DNA of 64,000 nucleotides from positions 23,691,491-23,755,490 of the forward strand of contig OY743190.1 of assembly GCA_963555705.1 (NCBI GenBank). The letters run 5' to 3'. Position numbers and translations under genes: made by a program. The DNA comes from Ligustrum vulgare. Lineage: Eukaryota; Streptophyta; Magnoliopsida; Lamiales; Oleaceae. The notes below the pieces were generated by a model that was given only the letters and a program-made list of their open reading frames with translations, had not been told where the DNA came from and searched no databases. Below are positions 23,584 to 34,300 of this stretch, piece after piece (positions within the stretch are counted from its first letter, which is position 1; each line of letters begins with the position of its first letter).

Positions 23584-23904
23584 GTTGTAATGTCGACCAA
23601 TTCATTATTTCGTTTTGTGATTTGTCCTTATCACAAAAATAGTTAAAAGTGACACCGGAACACTTAGGCGGTGTTTGATAGCGATGGTAGAATTTAGGTG
23701 AAAAGAAAATAAATTTTAGGGAATTGAATTCCTGATAATTGGAAGTTTAATGTGTTTGATTTGTTTAATTTTCTATGTGAAAAAAGTGGTAAATTTTTAA
23801 CTTTTGTTGTTTGATTCACATTATTTTTCATGGTATAAAGTAAAATTTAACTATTTTAATTAAAAAAAATATTTTTATTTTATTTTATCACACGTGTACT
23901 TGAT

Positions 23905-23926
23905 GATAATGATGATGATGATGATG

Positions 23927-23978
<52 letters not shown>
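23905..23978. repeat. (GAT)n/(AAT)n microsatellite
   Basis: Runs of GAT that pass into about 17 AAT units. The foldback element starts right at its right edge, so this is probably the target of that insertion. Confidence 0.95.
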
Positions 23979-25525
23979 GGGTTAATAGCACAAAACGTCC
24001 CTACATTTGACATATACTGTGCAAAACGTCTCAACGTTGTAATTTTTTACACTAAACGTCTCAACCTTTACATTTTCTTGTGAGAGACATTATTTCTATC
24101 AAATTTAACCTCATTTTACCGTTAATTTGGAATTGAACAATAAATATTTAACACATGCAAGGGCATTTTCGTCAAAATCAAAAGCAGCCCATTCATATTT
24201 GGGTAATTGGTACAAAACGTCCCTACGTTTGACACTTATTGTGGAAAAACGTCTACGTTCATTTTTTTGGCGAATAACGTCCCTACTTTTAAATTTTCTT
24301 ATTGATTAGTCCCCAAATTTTACTTTTATTTCAATTTAGTCGTTCCGTATTTGATTTAAAGGTAATTGTCTTCAAACGTGTATAACTTTTGATCTACAAC
24401 TCCGAATTGCACTCCGTTTTTTGCGTTGAACTCCAAATTCAACCATCTTTCTTATGATGTATCATGTGCTCATTTATTAAACATTTCGTTTTGACTTTTG
24501 TATAGTAGATATTTATTTTGTTAGGGCATCATTGATTGACCTAAATTGATTTCTATAAATTTTATTGAAATAGGGGCTAAATATACCAATATTTAACCAA
24601 ATATTTTGCCTTAAAAAAATAAAAAAGTCAAATAAATCCAATTTATAAATTCTGCTGGCCGCCGAACACACACTAAAATTAAAATTTCATTATTTCAATA
24701 AAATTTACAGAAATCAATTTACGTTAATCAATAATGCCCTAACAAAATAAGTATCTACTATACAAAAGTCAAAATGAAATGTTTAATAAATGAGCACATG
24801 ATACATCATAAGAAAGATGGTTGAATTTGGAGTTCAACGCAAAAAATAAAGTGCAATTCGGAGTTGTAAATCAAAGGTTATACACGTTTGAAGACAATTT
24901 CCTTTAAATCAAATACGGAATGACTAAATTGAAAGAAAAGAAAAATTTGGGGACTAATCAGCTAGAAAATCTAAAGGTAGGGACGTTATTCGTCAAAAAA
25001 TGAACGTAGGAACGTTATTCGAAAAAAAAATGAACGTAGGGACGTTTTTCCACAATAAGTATCAAACGTATGGACGTTTTGTGTCAATTACTCAAATATG
25101 AATTGGCTGCTTTTGATTTTGACGAAAATGCCCTTGCATGTCTTAGGGTGTGTTCTTTTGCAATTTAATTTGTCATCATTACAAAAATTTAAATTACACA
25201 ATTTTCCATACTACTTTTTAACCATTCACATTTTCTCTCTTCAATTTTTAACCCTTCATCTTACCTAGAAAATACAAATAAATCAACAAATAATTTCAAT
25301 TCCTTGATTTGAAACAAAACATTCAAAATTAAATCTAAAAGAACACACCCTTAAATATTTACTGTTCAATTCCAAATTAACTGTGAAATGAGGTTAAATT
25401 TGACAGAAAAGATGTCTCCCACAAGAAAATGTAAAGGTTGAGACGTTTAGAGTGAAAAATCACAACGTTGAGACGTTTTGCACAATACATGTCAAAAGTA
25501 GGGACGTCTTGTACTATTTTAACCC
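23979..25525. mobile_element. Mutator-like foldback element with long inverted arms
   Basis: The left arm from GGGTTAATAGCACAAAACG and the right arm ending in its reverse complement (TTTTAACCC) pair over several hundred bases, with a central loop near 24560-24690. Each arm has repeated AAACGTCCCTACGTTTGACA-like text. The flanks TAATAATAA and TAATAATAC suggest an 8-9 bp target duplication, as for Mutator-like elements, though the microsatellite context makes this less certain. The right arm carries a nested MITE. No transposase is seen. Confidence 0.82.
25146..25350. mobile_element. Nested MITE with TTA target duplication
   Basis: 205 bp with terminal inverted repeats GGGTGTGTTCTTTT, flanked by TTA (25143-25145 and 25351-25353). 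The other arm of the foldback, near 24154-24170, shows the same site without the insertion (ATATTTAACACATGC, reverse complement of GCATGTGTTAAATAT). Insertion and duplication are therefore proven inside the window. Internal text (TTTAACCATTCACATTTTCTC) is shared with other MITE relics here. Confidence 0.93.
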
Positions 25526-26289
25526 TAATAATACTGTTAATTTTTGGTACAAAAATAATCAATCGTGACGAAAATGATTAAAGATTTTATCAGGAAAATA
25601 AATCCTCCTATCCAGTTAAGAAAACCGATTCATGGAAAACAAGTAAAACTAGCTCGTGAATCATAAAATTGGAAAACATTTTTCATGGAATTCAGAAGCA
25701 ATGAAACAATAAAAAACTGAGAATTGGTTGGAAATTGAGCTATTTCCATGGAAAATATAAGGTATCAAACACTGCCTTAGTTAAAAGTTTAATTTTATAG
25801 CATGATCATGCGAAAAAATTAAATTTCACTTGATCGTCGTGTATTTCATCTAAATCTCTTGACAGAATTATGTACATTTTTTTGCTACTTTAATGGTTAT
25901 TTGATTCACTAATGGGTGAGACCAATTTGATTGGTCAAATATTTCAGTGAGTTAGGAGCTTGAGAATTAATGAAGAACATGAATCCGTGTTCGAAATCGT
26001 CACCCTGAAAGATGGATAGAGTGACTAGTTAAATGTTTTATGTTAAATGTTGAAAGTCTGAGCAGTGTTTATTGACGGCTAAATTTTGATATCTGCGATT
26101 GGTTCACAAAATCGTTGAAGAAAATAGTACTTAAAGTTAGTGAGAATAATTAGAGGAGCAAAACCATCATTTATGCTCGTACCTAATTATCAAATCTTGG
26201 ACAATGATAAAATACATGTACGTCAGGTTAGATAAAAGCATTATAGATTGACTGGTTTCTTTGATCATATATATGTTCCAAGAGTTCAG

Positions 26290-27080
26290 TCTTTTGCCTT
26301 TAGTGGAAAGTGGGTCTTGGCAAAAGAATCAGAACCAGCAGTTCGGTTATTTCAAAATTTTAAACAATTTTAGTTCTAACTGTTAGAGCAAAACATGATT
26401 TTTTTTATTTCCTTTTAAATATAAATTTTTTTTAAAAAAATCATCAATTCTTAAACTTAATGCATGTTATCTGGTCCATTAGTAATTATCAGTTATCCAA
26501 TTATTATTGACTCATTCAATATTACAATAACTATAAGCAAAACAAGTAATAAACAAAAAATCATAGATCTAAAATCATTTTTCATTCAGTGATTTTGTCG
26601 TTCAGCTTCAAGCTTTCAACCTTCAGTTCTTCTTGAATCAATGAATAAGAAATTTTCAATCTCCATCTCACAATCAATTGTTATCTTATTTTCAAAGATT
26701 TGTTGGATTTGTGCGACTGCTCCTTAAAAAGTTGGAGAACTATGAACAGATATCGAAGAATTTTTTTGCATAGCACATATATGCGGATGAGGAGATACGT
26801 TACTGTATAAAAGGGGGTATATTTTGATTTCAATGACAAATATAACTGTTGTATTCACATTTTGATCAAGGTTGATGACCTTACCGTCTTACGACTCTTA
26901 CCAACCGGAATCTACAATCGCTTCATCACTTAAATTTGAAAAATTTAGTTTAGAAATTGGAACCGGAATTATAACCAGAACCAAAGGAACCGAACAGTTC
27001 GGCTCTTCTCTTACAAAAATAATTGGTTCCATTCGATTCCCTATGAATCATAACCACATGGAACAACGTCCACGCCTATT
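26290..27080. mobile_element. Non-autonomous DNA-transposon-like element, copy 2 (inverted)
   Basis: Reverse-complement relative of 4010-4875. Shared segments include TTAATGCATGTTATCTGGTC, CAAAACAAGTAATAAACAAA and GTTGACTCATT-type text, with GGAACC/GAACC-rich ends near 26329 and 26960-27030. The two copies are diverged. Confidence 0.6.
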
Positions 27081-27184
27081 AGAAAGGCAAAGACCAATAA
27101 TTAGATTGGGTGTTCTGATTATCTAAATATGAAACTTGAATAATATGTGTCCGATTACACGGAGCAAGCCATTGATTGAGCATG

Positions 27185-27495
27185 TCATTTGAGGGTCAAA
27201 TGGTAGGACGGATCCATCACAAAATTGAAGTTTTCAATTTGGGAAAAGGTAACAAAGTCGAGGGATATAGAATGTCTTTTCATTCGACGCTGAAGAAGGA
27301 TGGAGTTCCTTGAGGGGTATGAAATGGAGCAATTAAGGTGCACAGAGACGACAATGGGGAAGTGATCAAGAAGCGCCATTCGGAACACACCGACTTGAAC
27401 CGAGGAATGTTTTTGATTGGGAGTCTTGAGAGGATCTCCAGTATAAAATCCTCCAACAGGCAGCAGTTGTGCAATTTTTTTTTTTTGGGAGCCAT
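27185..27495 (-). pseudogene. Truncated F-box protein gene fragment
   Basis: The minus-strand frame from 27495 codes for a typical plant F-box start: a lysine-rich leader, then LLEDFILEILSRLPIKNIPRFK (residues 13-34) and SVCSEWRFLI. F-box proteins recruit substrates to SCF ubiquitin ligases through SKP1. After about 70 codons a stop appears (near 27280). The overlapping frame from about 27290 continues with plausible F-box-protein sequence (SISLDF, QIENFNFV), which suggests a single frameshift. The copy then ends near 27185, far short of a full protein of about 350-400 residues. Confidence 0.7.
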
Positions 27496-27615
27496 ATTAT
27501 TCTTACAAAGCGTCCATCCTCAGTAACCGGACTGCTGGGCAATTTATCAGTAAGTATTTTTAGGAGTTAATAAAAACTGTCAACTTTTAAACACATCCTA
27601 TGGTTGAATAAGATT

Positions 27616-27661
<46 letters not shown>

Positions 27662-28357
27662 CCACCTGTTTTTCAACTTCATGTTTATTAAATTGAATTA
27701 ATGTTACTAATTAATATTTTTAGGTTTGTTGTTTTTCTCCCCCACCCCCCCCCCCCCCCCGCGGAAAAAAACGTGCAGGGATTTGGCCATCATTTGAGCT
27801 CCTAAAACAACTTTCATTTTCAATTTCACATTGAGTAAATTAAAAGAATATATTGAACATGTAATAAATACATAATGGTAAAATTAAATTCAAAATTTTC
27901 TTATCAATCATTCCTTTACAAAAATCATTAACAAATTATTCCACCCTTTATCGAACGTAACGGGCAATGTGGCGTGTTACCTGTCAATGTTACATCATTT
28001 AACAGGTCACAACGAATGGTTTTGATATTTCCTATCAGAAGAAATAATTATGTGAGTTTAGCATATTATTATTTAAATATAGCCCCTATTTGGAAGTGAT
28101 TAAAAGCAAGATTTTAATCCAAGTCAAAATCAACAATTAACCTCAACCACATTTCATGAATCTCACAGCTTTTTAACCACACATTTCATCAACTTATATC
28201 AAAATCTACTAGAACATTGTAGTTTTCAAATTTACCAGACCCATATCTATATTCATCTTCAAGTTGCAGCAAAAATTGACCACACATATTTCGCTAGTGT
28301 TCCATACGTGCACATTTTTTTCTTAGGGGGAATGAGGGTTGTGAGTTTGTGAATGTT
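27496..28357. other. Intergenic DNA with simple repeats
   Basis: (AT)n at 27618-27659, a 16-C run at 27745-27760, and MITE-like text at 28080-28220 (CCCCTATTTGGAAGTG, TTTTTAACCACACATTTC). No gene is seen. The 3' UTR of the RRM gene probably extends below 28358. Confidence 0.55.
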
Positions 28358-31300
28358 CTAATCTGCAATTCTTTGAAATTTAACATTGCCTTGGTCCAAT
28401 ACAGCCATGTGCTTCCTTTTTTTGGATAACCTAGTGGAGTCTGTGAAGTGGGCAGCTGTTCGAGCACGCAATTCCTCTAAGCTCTCGCCTTCTTTGGCTC
28501 TCTCGAGAACCTGAAAAGCAAGCAGGCAATTAATTAAGAGTTTCATCATGACCTGAAAAATATTCTTCGGTTATGCATTGCAGGGCTAACATACCAGATG
28601 ACGACCATACAAATGGGTGTTTGAAAGAGCTTCAAGAGCATTATGAGCTTCTTGCTTTGTAACATACTCTACAAAAGCAAAACCTCTGTGGTTGCCAAAC
28701 TTCATTGGCAGCCTTAAACTCTTTACCTGCAGAGGCACAAATCATTTTATCAATTAAACATTAATGTGAAATCCAGACATCAAGAAATGAAAATTATATA
28801 TATATTTCATTTATTGCAAGCTCAAGCTCAGTCAGGGAGTGAACAATGGTTGAGAGAGTTGAGGGGAGGAATAGGGATGGAATAATGCCCTGTCATGTCT
28901 CCGTTCCTGTCCTGACTTTTATTTTGTATGTTCTCATGTTTAAATCCTACTTGAAAAATAAGTAAACGGGGCTGGTGTATGGGGATATTTTAACCCCATT
29001 GCCATCCCTAATTTTAATCTTTATTTGTAAAATTTGCCCACCGTGCTGAAAGAGCTCTCTCTATTGTGGACTACCCATAACAAAGAACACACAATACATT
29101 TGTCATTAATGTCTTCTTCTATATGTCATCTGCAAATGACTTCGGCTTTTATCTTAATCATAATCGTGCAGACAAAACCAAACATGGCTGAAGGCAAACA
29201 TACAATAAAGATCAGTTTGGCTCTAAAAGAAAGTCAAAGGTCAAGGCAAACTGCAAAAATAATAACAGCATTTGCCATTTTCCGCCCTCCAGCATAACTT
29301 CCAAGTAGCCAAAAAATTTACTAAGTACAAGTTAGAAGGCAATTGAGAAGAAGTTCATAAAATAATAGGTAATCAACAAAACATAGAAGTCCTTAGCCAA
29401 AAGTTGGGTACTATCTACACAGCATATTTCATTGCCACAAAAACATAATTGACAAAAAATAAATAAACACAGAATTATTTCATCAAAGCAAAAAATTAGA
29501 AACTATACCTTGCCAAATGGACTAAACAGTTGCCTAAGATCTTTTTCCGTTGCTTCAAAAGCTACATTCCTTACAATCAATTTTGTTGAACTCTTGTCGC
29601 TATCAACTTTTTTATGCTGGTGCTCATCCTTTTTAGCATGACAAAGTTGCAATATGAGGGCATGCCCATCCAAAACAGTTCGCTGAGGTGAGAAATAAAA
29701 AAGGCAATACAAAAGTCAAAAGGAGAAGGTGAGACACACATAAAGACTCGTCACATGCAATTGATGTAGACCAACAAGCAGCAATACAGAAGATTACCTG
29801 CAAATCCCTGCAAACATTCACTGCTGTATCAACAGAATCGAACTCTATGAAACCAAAACCATTTGAAACATTCTTTCCATTTTTTAGATGCTTCTTCACC
29901 TGAGAAAGAATTAAAACGAATAGATGATAGAGAACCAATGACAACAGCAGTAATGTAATATAGAATGTCCTAAATTGGTAGTGGTACAAGCTGACAGGGA
30001 CAAGAAAGACCTACCCTGACACTTAGTATTCTTCCTTCCTTTAAGTGCTCTGTGAAATGCCTCTTCAATTTCTCGTCTGATGTTTTGAAATTTAGGTTCT
30101 TTACATACACAGCGCGGGACTGCAAGACAAAACAATAAGCCCAAAAGAAACGTCCATACAACTTGAAAAAACCTAAAAGCACTTACCAATATGCCCCAAT
30201 ATCTTACACTATAATCAGGGACACAAAACTCAAAATCTTTTTGTGCTTCGTTCTTTCATTTTATACTATGAAGCTCAGGAAAAAAAATAACTAGCACTTG
30301 GAAATCAATATAATATCAATCAAAAGTAAAATTAACAATGCAAAAGGCTTATATCCTTACAAAAATAAAGTCAAACAGTTGATTGGCAGCGGGTCAATGC
30401 GGAATTATTTATCAAAGACAAAAAAACAATTAGATTATTTAATAGGGCTGGTTCATTAACAGATTCCTAATATAGAACGCATGGACTTTGGAACCTAAGG
30501 GTACTAGTTCTTCTGCATGTGGAACTAAGATTGCACACTAACGACAGACGTTTCCACCCAAAGCATACATAAACAAAGTTCAGCCTCATAATGTGGGTGC
30601 ATCAGAATTTTATTTTATTTTATTTTTTTTAAAGTAATGTGCCAGGAAAAAAAAAAGAAAAGAAAAAAGAAAACGAGAGAATGAATGACAGGGTGTTGGG
30701 GCAGTAGATAGCAAGGAAGTTGACCAACCAATAATTCTGTCATGAAGGATTGCAAGTATGGTTGATTCTTATTTATAACGAACATTGAAGAATATAAAAG
30801 ACCTTCCATCAAGCATGCAAGCATACTAAAAAGGATGATAACCAAAACAATAGAGTCCAGAAATAACCTCAATTCTATCAGGATCAATATCCATATCTGT
30901 TATATCTTCCAGTTGCTCTAGCAGAACTCTATTGGAGTCGTGTTCACCCACAAAAACCTTATCATTTGAATCACCCATTGAAGTAGGAGTTGGACTTAGA
31001 ATATTACCAGGCGCCCATTCCAAATACAGCGGAGCACCCCTATGTGACAAATTATTACAACTTCACAACCAAAACTTTCGCAAGAGAAGTTTTACTGATG
31101 CCATATGAACAATGAATTTAGAAGCTAACAACAAATTGGTAACAACTGAAACTAAGATTTATGGAAGTCTTAGTTAGACCCTAAGTTAAAGCAACCCCTA
31201 AACTTTATATTGGAGGTCTCCAGGTACTTTTATTTCCAAAAATATATATAAAAAAGAAAAGAATCTTAGTTTATTTTCCAATTATTAGCACTTCTGGCGA

Positions 31301-34300
31301 CTTAAAGAAAACGATACAAATCAGAAGAGAGCACATGACAAACACGTAGCCAGCGAATGAACTTACTTGTAACACTTGTATGCTAAACCTTTAAAAGATG
31401 CACGCGCTTCAGCTGCTTCCACGAATATAACCTGGAGTATAATGACTGAAATAATTATGAACTGAATAATTACTGTCAGGAATGAATATATGTGTTCAAT
31501 AATCACTGCAAGCAATTTCCATTGCACGATTGGAAACATATGACTGATGCATAGAGAATCAAGTTCTACTAGACACAAGGACATCCACAGCTTAATAAAA
31601 CAAGGCAAAAGATGCCAGTAGATTAGCAAGCTTCCCTTGTATCATATTCAAGTTATTTGATACGTCACCCCTTTTCATCACATAATATGTGATTAAGCTC
31701 AGCTAATTCCACATCTCCAAGAGCAAGCTGACCATCAGGTATTATTTCATGTCAGGTTGAAAGTGTTACAAGTTATAAGTCAGCAAATGATCATAGAATT
31801 TTTTTGCAAGAAGGCTCTGGAAGTTTCAATTTTAAATCCAATAATTTTTTAGTAGCAAAGGTTTCTTGCAAACTGGATGAAGGGCTGCTACCAGCCCTGC
31901 ATGGGGAGTCCACGAAGCACCAGCCAACCCTGGGAGGGCTTCTACCCACCTAGTGTGGGGGGGGGGGTCCGCGAAGTCACCAGGTATGTCCTGCATGGAC
32001 GTTGGTTCTGGTTCTAAAAAGGGAAGGATTGTAATGAACTCTGTAGCACGGACACTTCAATTAGGGTAGCGTGTCCATGTCTAATACGTGACGGACTCGT
32101 GACAGATGCGACACTCCTCTGACACTCTTCTATGGTCATTATTCTTTCTTTATAAGAGAGATCATATATATTTTAACTCAAAATTAGTATAAAATAACAA
32201 ATAGGTACTCAAAGTTAAAAGATTTCAACAAACAAAGTTAATAACAAGTATAAAACTAAATTTATACTATATAAATGCAGAATTTAAAATATTTTAATTA
32301 TCGTGTCCACAACGAGTCGTGCCGGTATTTTTTTGAAAATTTGCGTGTCGACGTGTCTGACACGTATCTTGTCGGATACACGTGATCGTGTCAGTGCATC
32401 ATATGTAATGAACCTATCTGCATCCCACATCGGTTGGCTATAACTGACTCGTGTGGTTTATAATCACTTGGACAGTCTCCATTCAATGTCTTTTTTTTTT
32501 TTTTTTTTTTGGTATTGACAGGGTACTATAGAAGGTTTGTCAAAGATAATAGGAAATTATCATGGCCCTTATCGAGGACTAAAGAAAAAAAATTCTATTG
32601 GGACAAAACCGCGGAGTTAGCTTTCCAAAAACTAAAGGAGAAGGTGATTTCCTTGCGTGTTCTTGCATTGTCCAATTTCAGTAGAACACTTATAGTGGAG
32701 CCAGATGCGTGGGGTCATGGTTTGGGTGTGGTATTGATGCAAGAACAGCGACCCATTGCCTTTTTCAGCCACGCCTTGAACCTGAACAGCTACAAGAAGT
32801 CAATTTACGAGCAGTTGCAATTCAAAAATGACGTCATTAGTTATTGAGGCATCCTTTTATTATTAGAACAGATCAAAAGAGTATAAATTTTTTAATGGAG
32901 CAACGAGTGGTGAGTCCAGATCCAGATTTTAAAAAGCGGTTGGTCCAACTGATGGGCTATAATTTCAAAATTCAGAATACGCCCAGGTTAAAGAACAAGG
33001 CAGATGACACTTTATCCCTTGTCAATCATCAACTACTTCTAATGGCCTTATCAGCGGAACCATGTACAATAGTTTTCGACCGCAATAAAATTTTCATAAG
33101 CAAATTTTTGGAGGAAATTTTTCGTTTACAGAGGACTAAATTATGTCGTAGTACGGAATACCACCCACAATCGGATGGACGATCAAAGCTTGTAAATCAG
33201 ACATTGGAGACGTATTCTTCTGTTTTGAATCGTCTAGACCAAAAGCATGGCTGAGTTGACTACCTTGGGCAGAATTGTTGTACAATACCACGTATCACAC
33301 TGCAGCAAAAATGACTCCTTTTAAAATTTTGTATGGGCGAGAGCCTCCATTGCTGTTAAGGTATGAAAAGGGGACTACCACAGTTTCCATGGTGGAGCAG
33401 CAATTAGTAGAACGAGATCAGATTATGGATGAGCTAAGGACTCAACTGTCGAGAGCTCAATTTCAAATTAAACGAACTACAGATGCTGACAGACGAGACA
33501 TCCAGTTTCAGGTAGGTGACCTAGTCTACCTCAAAATTCGACATTATCATCGCACTACAGTATCAACCAGGTCCAATGAGATGTTAGTTCCCTGCTATTA
33601 TGGACCTTTTCCAGTGGACAGGAAGGTGCGACAGATTCTAGAACAACTCAATAATAATTTATAGCTATTAGTGGAACTTGAAGCAGTGTTAGGAGTCGAA
33701 CCAGGGGTTGGTAAGAATATTCGTGGGGTCAACGTACTCATCCAATGGAAGGGACTGTTAGAAGCTACTTGAGAACCTTATGAGTTATTGACACAACAAT
33801 TCCTCGAGTTCCACCTTGAGGACGAGGTGAATGTCGTGGGAGGGAGTAAGGATAGACCTCCAATCCAACTCACATATAAAAGAAGGCAGAATGTAGCAAG
33901 GCCAGAAGAGGAAATGAACTTAGGGGCTGAAACTACCTCACATGCCATGCATGCAGGCAGTTAGAGGACTGTTAAGACAAGCACTTTATCTATAAATAAG
34001 GAGGGAAAGAAAGTATAAGGCAGGCAAAAATTAAGTATAATCTTGGGAGAGAGTTGGCCTCTCGAAAGCCAAATATCATTTCATCTGTAGAATCCAATTT
34101 CGTATTCAGTGTATTTCCTTTCAAGTATTGAATTATCAATCCTTATTTCTATTTAGTCTTCAAGATCACTGTTTAATCTTTCAGTCTTATTCTCTGGAGA
34201 AGTCAACAGCAGTGCGGGAATCTACCAGGTCTAGTGACTTCGCCATAAATATCATTCTATCAAACTCATGTTAGCCAAGATTGGGATCACTAGTCGCACA

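Larger units (their letters stand above)
12352..23588 (+). mobile_element. Composite Ty3/gypsy LTR retrotransposon with two antisense accessory ORFs
   Basis: An 11.2-kb unit flanked by the 5-bp duplication GTTGT (12352-12356 and 23584-23588). In order it holds LTR 1, an internal region, LTR 2, the first 1.26 kb of a second internal region, and the last 0.47 kb of a third LTR. LTR ends are TGTAGC...GCTACA. The primer site matches the 3' end of initiator tRNA-Met and a purine tract precedes LTR 2. A decayed chromodomain at the 3' end of the internal region places it among the chromoviruses, probably Tekay-like given the LTRs of about 2.6 kb. No intact gag, protease, RT or integrase remains, so it is non-autonomous. 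Its place is taken by two antisense ORFs, LOG-like and viral-CRP-like. LTRs 1 and 2 differ by roughly 2% by eye, so the element is fairly young. Confidence 0.92.
23667..25776. mobile_element. Tourist/Harbinger-like element, split by later insertions
   Basis: The terminal inverted repeats GGCGGTGTTTGATA (left) and its near match in reverse complement (right, ending TATCAAACACTGCC) are flanked by TTA on both sides (23664-23666, 25777-25779), the PIF/Harbinger target duplication. About 560 bp is the element itself; the rest is an AAT microsatellite and a foldback insertion. Confidence 0.8.

Noticed and set aside
29034..29297. 87-codon plus-strand frame in intron 13 of the RRM gene
   Set aside because: Intronic, antisense to the gene and without a recognisable domain.
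32844..33254. Separate small gene in intron 8
   Set aside because: It encodes the RNase H end joined to an integrase scrap, so it belongs to the broken gypsy pol.
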